Source: Feifania hominis (GTDB lineage: Bacteria > Bacillota > Clostridia > Oscillospirales > Feifaniaceae). Taken from it: a DNA stretch of 64,000 bases. The stretch is taken from assembly GCF_014384765.1 (NCBI RefSeq), contig NZ_JACRSP010000001.1, forward strand, positions 671,766-735,765. Direction: 5' to 3'. A program made the position numbers and the translations under genes. Positions 16,601 to 24,831 of this stretch are shown piece after piece; within the stretch, counting starts at the first letter, position 1; every line of letters starts with the position of its first letter. The notes under the pieces are model-generated. The model ran no database searches. It was given only the letters and a program-made list of their open reading frames with translations, and was not told the origin of the DNA.

Positions 16601-17321
16601 GTCAGCTACTGTCTCTCGTACGGTGAGCTTTACGCTGAACAGCGCAGGGTTCTCATTCAGCGGTGAGATTGTATCCGGTTCTCTCACCACCGCGTCAAGT
16701 ACAAACGGAGACGGCGGAAAATACTCCTTTACCCGCCGCGAATCCTCGGGTGGAACCATTGTCACCCCCTTTCCTTTCAGCGATGTTCCCACTGACAGTT
16801 GGTATTACGGCGCCATCAAATACGTTTATGAGCGTGGCATGATGAATGGGACGGATAACACACTGTTCAGCCCCGAGTCCCCCACAACCCGCGGCATGAT
16901 TGTAACCATACTCCACCGGCTCGAGAACAGTCCCACATCTCTTAAAAGCTCGTTTGCCGATGTGGCAGATAGTCAGTATTGCTACAGTGCTGTAGCCTGG
17001 GCTTGTGAAAACGGTATCGTCAACGGCTATGGAGATGGCCGTTTTGGGCCGGATGACAACATTACCCGCGAACAGCTTGCTACTGTCCTCTACCGCTACG
17101 CATGCTGGAAAGGCCTAGATGTCTCTGCAGATGAAGCCGGCGATATTCTCTCGTATCAAGACGCCGATAACATCAGCGACTATGCTCTCGAGGCAGTACA
17201 ATGGGCCTACGACACGGGACTGCTGCAAGGGCGCTCTCAAAATGAGCTTCAGCCTGCAGCAAGTGCCACCCGCGGCGAGATTGCAGTTATCCTCCAGCGC
17301 TTTGCGACACTGGGGCAATAG
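13659..17321 (+). CDS. Large SLH-anchored beta-helix surface protein
   Basis: A 1220-residue exported protein. Residues 1-29 are a signal peptide (MKHRLKKAAAIFLALVL, ending HVSA). Most of the rest is a right-handed beta-helix or pectate-lyase-like repeat region (phrases such as GEASTTITTSNV, ADGKKITIVGAG, ITVRDTARLEADFGIYAAG). A linker DPVVESTIEDPDEKAVAEAV starts near residue 767. Three SLH modules at about 1040-1218 (FSDVPTDSWYYGAIKY, FADVADSQYCYSAVAW and YQDADNISDYALEAVQ) would bind wall polysaccharide. Such proteins act as adhesins or glycan-binding S-layer components; no catalytic motif is evident. Start ATG 13659 follows GGAGG by 8 nt. The upstream leader ends in a terminator, suggesting conditional expression. 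Confidence 0.88.
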   Translation: MKHRLKKAAAIFLALVLALGLCPMHVSAQGCGVTLDGTPYDSLAQALAAVEDGAEATISLSEGEHSFDGYEIADGKKITIVGAGEASTTITTSNVCAFHLAGDGASLTLRDLTVSSTATSARVIRLVDGNNMSFAASRVTLATPAGSSGNVGIYTNGSWKNTAQPTREGLVITLDDVTYRADNALTGLYFQNSTGIDLQMDNCDFLANMYAVYLQQDTVATVQITSSLLEGWAAFYTFSLNSTININNSTLIGVNRQPYVENQKNDFSTIAVDGGGLNGLEAGRAGCGNTLTISDSTIKASTTGGRYQNILGSSYLATKNLVNFNNCQFEVSGVLHADLGGGALPPVYSMDDIENQITVNGLTLDVSSSGNPNLIPVAKVRSTGYSTLSAAFATAQDKDTVTLLENVSTASVSVVGKELLLDLNGHTITGSENSLFRIGNGTAGSGKLTVTNSTTLPGGVTTSHNRIFQLYGGELVLQKGTFTQRGHDTTIIDLFGDSDTNAQRFSVLTIDKGVVVQAADGATGVYAVNIFNESGGNSVQPASGVVIDIAGEITDVALAMYLHGNITSVTGYVPQITVRDTARLEADFGIYAAGYGEWSLTGGSVSGSTGVEIRGGKLSVSGSAVITGTAVPTSVLPNGSGTTTDGAGIGIAQHTTKLPLEVDISGGTISGYTALYQSNPQANDDESVNKVKISVTDGRFSCVNGGSNVVYSENKTGFLKGGHFTSDPTAYVAPGYVVIAGSETGYAYTVQEKADDEVIVKPAAKDPVVESTIEDPDEKAVAEAVASTVDAPSIVDAAGKTNITDADKDAAVSKAQQELGTSEDMIIYTQAYLEIRPSAYSETKKKLVMDISPKMQLVVSTAATAGEITDSNAVSYGKPRDLTITSPTVITLQLPAGFASEGETVYIQHEASDGNIYFYTAVMESDNIISFTSFHGFSPFAFSLVNEAVAEIGSIGYPTLQAAVDAVRDGETIKLLADNSESATVSRTVSFTLNSAGFSFSGEIVSGSLTTASSTNGDGGKYSFTRRESSGGTIVTPFPFSDVPTDSWYYGAIKYVYERGMMNGTDNTLFSPESPTTRGMIVTILHRLENSPTSLKSSFADVADSQYCYSAVAWACENGIVNGYGDGRFGPDDNITREQLATVLYRYACWKGLDVSADEAGDILSYQDADNISDYALEAVQWAYDTGLLQGRSQNELQPAASATRGEIAVILQRFATLGQ

Positions 17322-17348
17322 CAGATTTAAAACTTTCTAAAATCATGT

Positions 17349-17387
17349 TAGAGGCGCTGCTCCACTTCGATTGGAGCAGCGCCTCTA
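17349..17387 (+). terminator. 16-bp perfect hairpin after the SLH giant
   Basis: 17349-17364 pair with 17372-17387 around CTTCGAT. The tail is not a clean T-run, but the position and stability fit a terminator. Confidence 0.7.
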
Positions 17388-17408
17388 TATGTGCCAGTTA
17401 AAAGCAAA

Positions 17409-17444
17409 CCCCGCCCGCCAGCCGCAATTGGCTGACGGACGGGG
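17409..17444 (-). terminator. Hairpin after the transporter gene
   Basis: 13 pairs with two mismatches (17409-17423 with 17430-17444), downstream of the minus-strand stop at 17498. The tail GTTTGCTTTT on the minus strand is moderately T-rich. Confidence 0.6.
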
Positions 17445-17497
17445 CACGCAAGGGGGATTCATGATGCACGGCATCAGAATATCAGGTAGATCTTTTG

Positions 17498-18682
17498 TCA
17501 GCTCTTACTCTGTGCACTCTCCAGCTTCTCCTCCGCGCGATCGTGCTTCCACACGCGGTAGATGGAGAACAACAGCGGGAGAACGACGGCCGGCAGTGCC
17601 AAATTGCCCATGATCACATAGCCTTTCTGCACGATGGTCATAAGTCCCAGACCCGAGAGCAACCAGGCCGCGATCAGATAGACACTGGAGAGAACAAAGA
17701 ATTTGACTTTCCGGCTCACCTTATCCGTTTTCCAGACACCAACCCAGCGGTTGGCCATGTTGAACGTAAATGTAGGAGCGGTGGAGACGACCGAGAACAC
17801 CACGACCACCCAGTAGACCGCCGTGAGGAAGCCGGGCAGGTACTGCTGGCAAATCTTGAGGATGGGGGCGTCGCTCATGGCCTCCGGCATGTAGGGCAGC
17901 ACAATTAGACTCGTGATGGCAAACAGGGAGGTAACCAAAATACCAACCATGATACCAGAACCAATTGCCAACTTCTTTGTCGTGATTTTTTCGGCGTAGT
18001 TGCACATGGAAGAGCCCCAGCTCGAGGTGCTCCAGCAGTAGGACAGGAACATGCCGAAGTGTGCCATGACCGTGGTTCCGGTCCAATCCGTGCCAATCTG
18101 GAAGTTGCCCAGGCGCTCTGCCAGCACATCGCCGCGGTTGGCAATGACGGCAAACAGCAGCGCGGCCAGACAGACCAGCAGCGAGACGGTCATCAGTGTG
18201 TTGAACTTGCGCAGGAATCCGGCGCCGTTGACGGTCAGAATCGCAAAGAGGATCACGCCGCCGAGACTTGCGACAAACACAGGAATGTTGAACAGTGAGT
18301 TCATAAGCGTTGCAAAGAGTGCGACGGTTGCCGCAACGGTAATCAACCCGCTGAACAGCGAGTAGATATCAAAGAAGACCGTCACGACGCCTTTGAGCAC
18401 AGGATTGGTGCCGGGTCTGTGCACACCCCAGAGAGTCGTGTAGTACTGGCTGTAGTTCTTGATCTTATAGCTTCTGACAAAGTTGAGACCGATTACGCAG
18501 AAGAAAGACATAAAGGCGAGGAACATAGCAAGCCACACCAGCGCCCAGCCGCCGCCGACGGTCACAATGTAGCCGGCCGCATAGGCGCCAGAGGCCATGT
18601 TTGCGCCGCAGTAGGTACCGAAGACCAGCGCTCCAATACCAAAACAGATCTTAAAGGATTCCCAGAAACTCTTTTTTTCCAT
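17498..18682 (-). CDS. YkvI-like membrane transporter (APC superfamily)
   Basis: A 394-residue membrane protein with about ten to eleven hydrophobic segments. The start (FKICFGIGALVFGTYCGANMASG) resembles the unwound first helix of APC/LeuT-type carriers and the YkvI family. YkvI-like proteins lack an assigned substrate. It is the last gene of an operon with a cysteine desulfidase-family enzyme (gap 42 bp) and a methyltransferase, so it may import the substrate of those enzymes. AAGGAG lies 9 nt before ATG 18682. The family assignment is moderate, transporter nature strong. Confidence 0.72.
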   Translation of the reverse strand: MEKKSFWESFKICFGIGALVFGTYCGANMASGAYAAGYIVTVGGGWALVWLAMFLAFMSFFCVIGLNFVRSYKIKNYSQYYTTLWGVHRPGTNPVLKGVVTVFFDIYSLFSGLITVAATVALFATLMNSLFNIPVFVASLGGVILFAILTVNGAGFLRKFNTLMTVSLLVCLAALLFAVIANRGDVLAERLGNFQIGTDWTGTTVMAHFGMFLSYCWSTSSWGSSMCNYAEKITTKKLAIGSGIMVGILVTSLFAITSLIVLPYMPEAMSDAPILKICQQYLPGFLTAVYWVVVVFSVVSTAPTFTFNMANRWVGVWKTDKVSRKVKFFVLSSVYLIAAWLLSGLGLMTIVQKGYVIMGNLALPAVVLPLLFSIYRVWKHDRAEEKLESAQSKS

Positions 18683-18724
18683 TTCCCTATTCTCCTTTTA
18701 GACGGTTTAATCCCAAGGTCGGAG

Positions 18725-19993
18725 TCATTGCGTCATGATTTTGAGAATGGTGCGATCCGTGCTTTGCATTCCCTGACTGGCCAGCACGCCGATGTTTGCG
18801 ACAGTCTCATCGACGTCCTCACCGACGATTCCGTCGCCGCTGTGGAAATTGTGGCCGTTCAGGTACATTTGATAGCCGAGGATGCCGGCGTCCACGCCGG
18901 CGGAGATCTTCGCCGCACAGGAGGGCTTTGCCCCGTCACAGATGGTTCCGGAGATGATGGCGACGGCATTGACAATGGTGTGGGCAATGGCCTCGTAACC
19001 GGCGCCGTGAAGATAGGCGATGCCGGCGCCGGCCCCCACTCCGGCGCTGACAGCACCGCAGTAGGCGGACAGACGGCCGATACCCGCTTTCTGGTAGATG
19101 GTCACCAGATCACTGACCAGCAGTGCGCGGTACATCTGCTCCTTTGTGGCGTTTAAGTGTTTGGCATAGCGGATAACCGGCAGCGAGGCGGTCATCCCCT
19201 GATTTCCCGAGCCCGAGACTATGACAACCGGCATCTCACAGCCGCTCATACGTGCATCGCTGCCCGCGGCGGCCCAGGCTCTTGCCTCAATTTTGATGTC
19301 GTTGCCGTACTCTTCGAGCAGAGTCGAGCCAATTTTGGCGCCCCAGTCGTTTTTCAGGCCCTCTTCCGCCACGGCGCTGTTGCACTCGATCTGCCGCTCC
19401 AGCAAATCTGAGACCAGGGTGAGATCAACCTCATTCGCAAAAGCGAGAATGTTGCGCAGATTCAGAGTGTCACTGCCCTGCTCATCCTCGTGGCCGCCCG
19501 ATGCAGACCGCTCCAGAAGCACCTCACCATCCTTTTCCAGATAGATGATGTTTGTGTGGGTGTCAGCAATGCGTACGACAGCCTCATGTCCGCCGGACCA
19601 ACCGGTCAGACGGATATCAAGCAGGTGCGCTCCCTCCGGGCAGGTCACCTCAATGGGGGTTTGCTCCCGGTAACGCGCAATATCCGCCTGGAGACTCTCA
19701 GGCACATCGGAGATGACCTCCAGCTCCCTGTCCGCCCGTCCCGCAACGATGCCCGCCGCAATGGCAGTTTCGACGCCTTTCCCGCCGCCGGTGTTGGGGA
19801 CGACCACACTCTTGACATTTTTCAAAATGTTGCCGGACACCTGCGCCAGTATTCTCTCCGGTACGGCACCCAGCACCTCCCGCAGCTTTGCCGCTGCATA
19901 CGCGACAGCTATGGGCTCGGTGCAGCCGGTTGCCGGTACGAGCTCCCGGCGCAGAATGTCTATGTACGCGTTTTGAATCTCAGGTGTCAGCAT
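18725..19993 (-). CDS. L-cysteine desulfidase family protein (CyuA/YhaM-like, UPF0597)
   Basis: A 422-residue cytoplasmic enzyme of the family that includes CyuA and archaeal L-cysteine desulfidase, iron-sulfur lyases that release sulfide (or ammonia) and pyruvate. The N-terminal VPATGCTEP supplies Cys24. SAYCGAVSAG, GTICDGAKPSC and MSGCEMPVV supply the remaining conserved Cys and Ser-rich loops expected for a [4Fe-4S] site, and NTGGGKG is also family-typical. AAGGAG lies 8 nt before ATG 19993. It starts 12 bp after the methyltransferase-like gene. The true substrate could be cysteine, another thiol amino acid, or a serine analogue, so I give no gene symbol. Confidence 0.85.
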   Translation of the reverse strand: MLTPEIQNAYIDILRRELVPATGCTEPIAVAYAAAKLREVLGAVPERILAQVSGNILKNVKSVVVPNTGGGKGVETAIAAGIVAGRADRELEVISDVPESLQADIARYREQTPIEVTCPEGAHLLDIRLTGWSGGHEAVVRIADTHTNIIYLEKDGEVLLERSASGGHEDEQGSDTLNLRNILAFANEVDLTLVSDLLERQIECNSAVAEEGLKNDWGAKIGSTLLEEYGNDIKIEARAWAAAGSDARMSGCEMPVVIVSGSGNQGMTASLPVIRYAKHLNATKEQMYRALLVSDLVTIYQKAGIGRLSAYCGAVSAGVGAGAGIAYLHGAGYEAIAHTIVNAVAIISGTICDGAKPSCAAKISAGVDAGILGYQMYLNGHNFHSGDGIVGEDVDETVANIGVLASQGMQSTDRTILKIMTQ

Positions 19994-20005
19994 GATCCAA
20001 GCTCC

Positions 20006-21013
20006 TTATTTGGCAGCGTATTTGATGGCGGCCTGGCGTACCCACTCCAGACGGTTGTCGTCGATATCGGTGGGAACGGTGCAGTCAGCGCCCAGCATGA
20101 CGCCGATTTGTCCGGCCTCGTCGAGAATCGCATAGGTGGCCGCTTCAACCTCTTCGCGGGTGCCCGTGTAGATTACGGTTGCCTGCTCAAAGCCGCCGAA
20201 AACGGGTTTTCCGCCGAAGAGCTTCTTGCCCTCAGACAGAGTGACGCCCTCCGCGTGGACCGCCCAGTTGTACGCGGCGGCCTTGTAGTTCTTAAACAGT
20301 TCCAGATTGTTCGCTCTGCCATGATAGCCGCAGATATGGAGCAGGTTGATGTCGCTGAGCGTATTGGCATGATCCATAACTTTCATATCCGACGGAGTCA
20401 CATATTTGCTGTAGAGTTCGTCCGGGATAATGTGCGACTGGTTGTTCACGCTGAAATAGAGCCCCTCTGCCTTACACTCCTTGATGAGCATTTCATCGAT
20501 TGCCATAATGGACTCGGCGAGAATATCAAGCGCGGCGACAACGGAATCCGGATCTTCCTCCAGGAATGAAACCAGCCTCGGCTTCTCGCCCTCGACAGGA
20601 GCGATGCCGCCCATGCTGGCACGTAGAACCATGATGGGAGAAAAGCCAGTGACGTAGACCGGTGCGTCGGAGCCAGCATAGAACTCCATTGCTCTGAGCG
20701 TGAGCTCTCTGGTCTTTTTCACAAAGGCAGAATCCATAGCAGGCGGCTGAATTTTGCGCAGATCCGCCGGCGTCTTCACAAAGGACGTATCAAGGGGCAT
20801 AATCATCAGAGAGTCATTCATAATTTTGATGACATCGGGATCGAAAATCTCTCTGGCTTTGCGATGGCCCTCGATGTTCTTCTCAAAGATCGCCTCGTTT
20901 TCCAGACCCTTGAACCATTCGTTTTCACTGCAGAAATGGTGGAAAAATGCGACAGGAACACGGTCAACCGGTTTGTTTGCCAAAAAGTTCATGAATCTTT
21001 CGCGCTTGGTCAT
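20006..21013 (-). CDS. Uroporphyrinogen decarboxylase-family methyltransferase (MtaA/CmuA-like)
   Basis: A 335-residue TIM-barrel protein of the URO-D family. It is not the haem enzyme. It carries the zinc site H-x-C-x(82)-C (His226, Cys228 in LLHICGYHG; Cys311 in GADCTVP), known in MtaA/MtbA methyltransferases that move a methyl group from a corrinoid protein to a thiol. The N-terminus (MTKRERFMNFLANKPVDRVP) is typical of this sub-group. No corrinoid protein lies in the window, so the methyl donor is unknown. AGAGGGG lies 7 nt before ATG 21013. First gene of the operon with the desulfidase and transporter, divergent from a LysR regulator across a perfect palindrome. Confidence 0.82.
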   Translation of the reverse strand: MTKRERFMNFLANKPVDRVPVAFFHHFCSENEWFKGLENEAIFEKNIEGHRKAREIFDPDVIKIMNDSLMIMPLDTSFVKTPADLRKIQPPAMDSAFVKKTRELTLRAMEFYAGSDAPVYVTGFSPIMVLRASMGGIAPVEGEKPRLVSFLEEDPDSVVAALDILAESIMAIDEMLIKECKAEGLYFSVNNQSHIIPDELYSKYVTPSDMKVMDHANTLSDINLLHICGYHGRANNLELFKNYKAAAYNWAVHAEGVTLSEGKKLFGGKPVFGGFEQATVIYTGTREEVEAATYAILDEAGQIGVMLGADCTVPTDIDDNRLEWVRQAAIKYAAK

Positions 21014-21033
21014 ACGATACCCCTCTTTTCAAT

Positions 21034-21066
21034 GTATTTGACAAAAGTGTCAAATACAGGTTATCA
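21034..21066. promoter_or_regulatory. Palindromic operator/promoter between the methyltransferase operon and lysR
   Basis: GTATTTGACA (21034-21043), AAAG, TGTCAAATAC (21048-21057) is a perfect 10-bp inverted repeat. The plus strand also gives TTGACA (21038-21043), 17 nt, TTATCA (21061-21066), a usable promoter for lysR. A second weaker repeat, AGATTTTT/AAAAAATCT, lies at 21074-21101. A LysR binding site here is inferred. Confidence 0.6.
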
Positions 21067-21197
21067 TGGAGATAGATTTTTGTCTAATATTTAAAAAATC
21101 TGCCATTATGAAAAAAAGCTATAATAGGGCCTATTTGCTTGGCTTTGAACGTTGTCCGATGTTTACGACAGGAAGAAAGGAGAAAGGTGGGGGCAGT

Positions 21198-22151
21198 ATG
21201 AAGCTGAAAGCTTTGGAGTACTTTGTGGTCCTGGCGGAATCCCAGTCCATCAACGAGGCGGCGCAAAAGTTGTACCTCTCCCAGCCGAGTCTGACAAAGT
21301 CTCTGCAGCTGTTTGAAAAAGAGATTGGCGTACAGCTCTTTTACCGCACAAAGTCCGGCATTGTTCTGACGGATGCCGGCAAAAAGATTCTCCCCGAGGC
21401 AAAGCAGATTCTGGAGTACCAAAATGGATGGAAAGCTCTGGCGAAGCAGCCCTCTCTACAGCAGATCGACATCTACAGCCACTGTTCCTTTCCCGATTTT
21501 CTCCTGCCGGCCATCATCCTGCGCTTCAAGAAGAAATATCCGGACCTTGCCATCAACTACACCATCTGTCTGCGCCCGAGTACATACATCTCCCGCAGTG
21601 CCTCAAAGCCCGTTCTCACCCTTTTTGTCTGCGATGAGAACAAATCGCAGGTATTTGCCCAGGAGCAGGGCAACGCCCCCCTGGAACTCTTGAGAGGAGA
21701 ATATCGCTGCCTGGTGAGTCCTCAGAGCCCACTGGCCCAAAAACCGTCGGTCTCGTTGGAGGATCTGAAAAACTGCTTTCTCGTCTTACCCGACAACGAA
21801 CTTGACATTTCGGGGAACAGTTTTGTTCTCTCAGAGAGTGTTCAGAAAATTTTCGGTTCCACTTCGCGCCAGCGTATGATCAGCGTGGAATCCGTGTCCA
21901 ATGTGATTGCTCTGGTCCGACAGGATCCGGAGACCTATGCCCTCTCCTACTATCCCGCACTCAAGCGCTATGAGGAAGTCGCCCGGCATGAACTGGTTGC
22001 CGTGCCTTTCGGGTTTCAGGCCACAAAGATGAGTCTCTGCCTCTTTTATTCCGAACGGGCATTTCAAAGGCACCCGGTTATTCAGGAGCTGGTCGAGGCC
22101 ATCGGCAGCGCCGCGCAGCAGTTTCTCTCTGAATTCGGCGACTCGGAATAA
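21198..22151 (+). CDS. LysR-family transcriptional regulator
   Basis: A 317-residue regulator. The N-terminal winged helix-turn-helix is clear: LEYFVVLAESQSINEAAQKLYLS then QPSLTKSLQLFEKEIG, residues 4-45, and LFYRTKSGIVLTDAG. A periplasmic-binding-like effector domain follows (residues about 90-300). ATG 21198 follows AAAGGTGGGGG; an upstream in-frame extension lacks a ribosome site. It is divergent from the methyltransferase-desulfidase-transporter operon, which it most likely controls, and lies ahead of an alcohol dehydrogenase 151 bp downstream. The effector is unknown. Confidence 0.93.
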   Translation: MKLKALEYFVVLAESQSINEAAQKLYLSQPSLTKSLQLFEKEIGVQLFYRTKSGIVLTDAGKKILPEAKQILEYQNGWKALAKQPSLQQIDIYSHCSFPDFLLPAIILRFKKKYPDLAINYTICLRPSTYISRSASKPVLTLFVCDENKSQVFAQEQGNAPLELLRGEYRCLVSPQSPLAQKPSVSLEDLKNCFLVLPDNELDISGNSFVLSESVQKIFGSTSRQRMISVESVSNVIALVRQDPETYALSYYPALKRYEEVARHELVAVPFGFQATKMSLCLFYSERAFQRHPVIQELVEAIGSAAQQFLSEFGDSE

Positions 22152-22210
22152 GCCGCCGCGCTGTGAATGCCAGCTATAGCTTTTTTACATATATTCCAGG
22201 CTTTAATCTA

Positions 22211-22238
22211 TTGGACCACATTGAAAATGTGTGATACT
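22211..22238 (+). promoter_or_regulatory. Possible promoter of the iron alcohol dehydrogenase
   Basis: TTGGAC (22211-22216), 16 nt, GATACT (22233-22238). The spacer carries the inverted repeat CACATT-GAA-AATGTG (22217-22231), a possible operator. Confidence 0.4.
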
Positions 22239-22302
22239 TTGAAATGGAAGCTGTGAGTTCTCTCTCAGCCGGAAAACAAACGACAGAAAGGAAGAGCATC
22301 CT

Positions 22303-23463
22303 ATGATGAACAACTTCACCTACTCCATCCCCACTAAGATCTACTTTGGCAAGGGGCAGATTTCCCATCTCACGGAGCTTGCGTCCTACGGCTCAAAAGT
22401 ACTTCTTGTCTACGGCGGCGGCAGCATCAAAAAGCAGGGCATCTACGACGAGACCCTCAAGCTGCTTTCCGGCTCCGGCATGACCGTTTTTGAGTGCAGC
22501 GGAGTGGAGCCCAACCCGAAGATCGAGACGGTGCGCCGCGGCGCAGAGATCTGCAAGAGCGAGCAGGTCGAAATGGTTCTGGCAGTCGGCGGCGGCAGCG
22601 TCATCGACTGCGCCAAGGTCATCGCGGCGGCCGCCCGCTACGACGGCGACGCCTGGGATCTCGTCATTCACCCGGAGCGGATTCAGGCAGCTCTGCCCAT
22701 CTTTTCGGTGCTGACTCTGTCGGCCACCGGCTCTGAGATGGACAAATTTGCTGTCATCTCCGATATGAGCCGGCACGAGAAGTGGGGCACTGCCTCCGAG
22801 CACATGAAGCCCACCATGTCTGTGCTGGACCCCACCTATACGTTCTCTGTGTCGCGCAGACAGACCGCTGCGGGTACCGCCGACATCATGAGCCACATCT
22901 TTGAGACCTATTTCACCAACGTCGAGAATGCGGATGTTCAGGCCCGCTTCTGCGAGGGACTTTTGAAAACCTGTATCAAATATGCGCCCGTCGCGCTCGA
23001 GCAGCCCGACAACTACGATGCCCGGGCAAATCTCATGTGGGCTTCCAGCATGGCCATCAACGGTCTGCTCTCGGGCGGCGCTGAAGTTGCGTGGTGCGTC
23101 CACCCGATGGAGCATGAGCTCAGCGCATTCTATGACATCACCCACGGCGATGGACTGGCAATTTTGACGCCCCACTGGATGGACTTTGTACTCAGTGAGA
23201 AAACCGCCGGTAAATTTGCTGAGTACGGCGTCAATGTCTGGGGACTGGACGCCGACGCGGACGCCATGGACATTGCGAAACAGGCCATCGCTCTCACCAG
23301 GGACTTCTTCGGCCGCATGGGACTGCCGGCTACTCTGCGTGATGTCGGCATCGACGAGACGCACTTTGACATCATGGCACAGAAAGCTTCCGCCGCCTGC
23401 GCGAACACCTATGTTCCCCTCTCCAAGCAGGATGTGCTCGCCATTTTCAAAGCCGCTCTCTAA
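22303..23463 (+). CDS. Iron-containing alcohol dehydrogenase (butanol dehydrogenase/YqhD-like)
   Basis: A 386-residue group III NAD(P)H-dependent alcohol/aldehyde oxidoreductase. The nucleotide-binding region has YGGGSIKKQGIYD (about 37-49) and AVGGGSVIDCAK. Metal ligands are Asp194 and His198 (GTADIMSH), a His in the HPMEHELSAFYD segment and the His of ITHGDGLAIL. Start ATG 22303 (or the next codon) follows AGAAAGGAAG. In fermenting Clostridia such enzymes reduce butyraldehyde, acetaldehyde or reactive aldehydes. A paralogue sits at 54.4 kb. Its place after the LysR gene may reflect shared control, but it has its own promoter-like site. Confidence 0.93.
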   Translation: MMNNFTYSIPTKIYFGKGQISHLTELASYGSKVLLVYGGGSIKKQGIYDETLKLLSGSGMTVFECSGVEPNPKIETVRRGAEICKSEQVEMVLAVGGGSVIDCAKVIAAAARYDGDAWDLVIHPERIQAALPIFSVLTLSATGSEMDKFAVISDMSRHEKWGTASEHMKPTMSVLDPTYTFSVSRRQTAAGTADIMSHIFETYFTNVENADVQARFCEGLLKTCIKYAPVALEQPDNYDARANLMWASSMAINGLLSGGAEVAWCVHPMEHELSAFYDITHGDGLAILTPHWMDFVLSEKTAGKFAEYGVNVWGLDADADAMDIAKQAIALTRDFFGRMGLPATLRDVGIDETHFDIMAQKASAACANTYVPLSKQDVLAIFKAAL

Positions 23464-23479
23464 ACCGGACATTGCAAAA

Positions 23480-23524
23480 GGGCCGCCGTGCGACACCAGT
23501 GTGTCGTACGGCGGCCCTCTCTTT
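23480..23524. terminator. Bidirectional terminator between the dehydrogenase and the C-S lyase
   Basis: 17-pair stem (23480-23496 with 23501-23517, one G-T pair), loop CAGT, T-rich tails on both strands. Confidence 0.92.
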
Positions 23525-23550
23525 TCGCTGTTGTATGTGCCGCAAAGTTT

Positions 23551-24741
23551 CTACAGAGAGCGAATCGCCCGGTTGATGCCCTCCATGCACTTTTCAAGGA
23601 TACTGCGCGGGCAGGCGACATTGATGCGCTCAAAGCCCGCGCCCTCCTCACCGAAGATGTAGCCCTCGTCGAGCGCGACATGCCCCACCTTGAGCATGCG
23701 CTCCTCGAGGAGCTTCGCATCAGCGCAGTAGGCGCGAAAATCAATCCACATCAGGTAGGTTCCCTCTGTGGGTACCACAGTCGCCAGCGGCAGATTTTCC
23801 CGGACATAGTCGCTGACATACTCAATGTTCGCCGAGATGTAAGCGTTCACCTGCTCAAGCCACGACTCGCCGTGGCGATAGGCAGCGCTCACCGCCGCGA
23901 TGGACAGCGGGTTGGGCCGGCCGAGGGAGATTTTGCTGTTGGCCTCGAGATTCCACGCCTCGCGATAGACCGGATTGTTGATGATGATGTTTGAGAAGTG
24001 AAGCCCCGCAATATTGAATGTTTTGCTCGGGGCGGTACAGGTGATGATCTCGTTGCGGTAACCCGGGCAGACCATCTCAAGCGGGTGGTGGTTCACACCG
24101 TCCCGCACAAGATCGCCGTGGATTTCATCCGAGATGATCCACTTGTGGTGGCGCTCGCAGATGCCGACGAGCTGCTTGAGCTCGCCCGTGCTCCACACCC
24201 TGCCCACCGGGTTGTGAGGGCTGCAGAGCACCATGCCCTTCGTACCCGGGTCGGCGAGCTTGCGCTCAAGGTCGTCAAAATCCATCTGATAGGTCCCGTT
24301 TCGATAGATCAGAGGACTGTTGACCACCCGGCGGCCGTTTGCTTCGATTTTCTGTGTAAAGGGGTAGTAGACCGGCCTTTGAATGAGAATGCCGTCTCCC
24401 GGCTCAGTCAGCGCCCGGATGAGAACGGCGATTGCCGGAACGACCCCCGGGCTGAAAAAGATGGACTCCCTGTCGATCTGCCAGCCGAAGCGGCGGCGGT
24501 ACCAGGCGGTCACATCGTCGTAAAACTCGTCCGTTCCCTGATCGCTGTAACCGAAAATCAGCCGGTCGGCCCGCTTGTGAATGGCCTCGACAATTTCCTG
24601 CGCGCAGGGAAAATCCATATCCGCTACCCAGAGCGCGACGGTGTCCTCCGGCGCGTCGGGAAAATTCTTGCGGAAAAACTCCCACTTTACGCTGTTGGTG
24701 CCGATGCGATCCACAACCTGGTCAAAATCGTATGTTCTCAT
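23551..24741 (-). CDS. PatB/MalY-type PLP-dependent C-S lyase (cystathionine beta-lyase-like)
   Basis: A 396-residue fold-type I aminotransferase-like enzyme. The start MRTYDFDQVVDRIGTNSVKW and VALWVADMDFPCAQEI are diagnostic of the PatB/MalY group. SDEIHGDLV and the PLP lysine in TAPSKTFNIAGL complete the active site. These enzymes split cystathionine or cysteine S-conjugates into pyruvate, ammonia and a thiol. I use ATG 24741 (AGAGGG upstream); an upstream extension of 27 residues is not conserved-looking. Isolated gene between two hairpins, yet near the cysteine desulfidase operon, so sulfur amino-acid use is a theme here. Confidence 0.92.
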   Translation of the reverse strand: MRTYDFDQVVDRIGTNSVKWEFFRKNFPDAPEDTVALWVADMDFPCAQEIVEAIHKRADRLIFGYSDQGTDEFYDDVTAWYRRRFGWQIDRESIFFSPGVVPAIAVLIRALTEPGDGILIQRPVYYPFTQKIEANGRRVVNSPLIYRNGTYQMDFDDLERKLADPGTKGMVLCSPHNPVGRVWSTGELKQLVGICERHHKWIISDEIHGDLVRDGVNHHPLEMVCPGYRNEIITCTAPSKTFNIAGLHFSNIIINNPVYREAWNLEANSKISLGRPNPLSIAAVSAAYRHGESWLEQVNAYISANIEYVSDYVRENLPLATVVPTEGTYLMWIDFRAYCADAKLLEERMLKVGHVALDEGYIFGEEGAGFERINVACPRSILEKCMEGINRAIRSL

Positions 24742-24770
24742 CACGTCATCCCTCTTCTTTTTACGTCGTA

Positions 24771-24795
24771 GAGGCGCGGCACAACGCCGCGCCTC
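24771..24795 (-). terminator. Hairpin after the DUF2207 gene
   Basis: Perfect 10-bp stem GAGGCGCGGC (24771-24780 with 24786-24795), loop ACAAC. It lies 36 nt past the DUF2207 stop. Confidence 0.65.
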
Positions 24796-24831
24796 TTTCA
24801 TCATAGCAGAGTCTCTGCTCACCAGTCAACT

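Noticed and set aside
20006..21013. Haem-pathway uroporphyrinogen decarboxylase (hemE)
   Set aside because: The H-x-C..C zinc site and the operon context fit the methyltransferase branch, and no haem genes are nearby.
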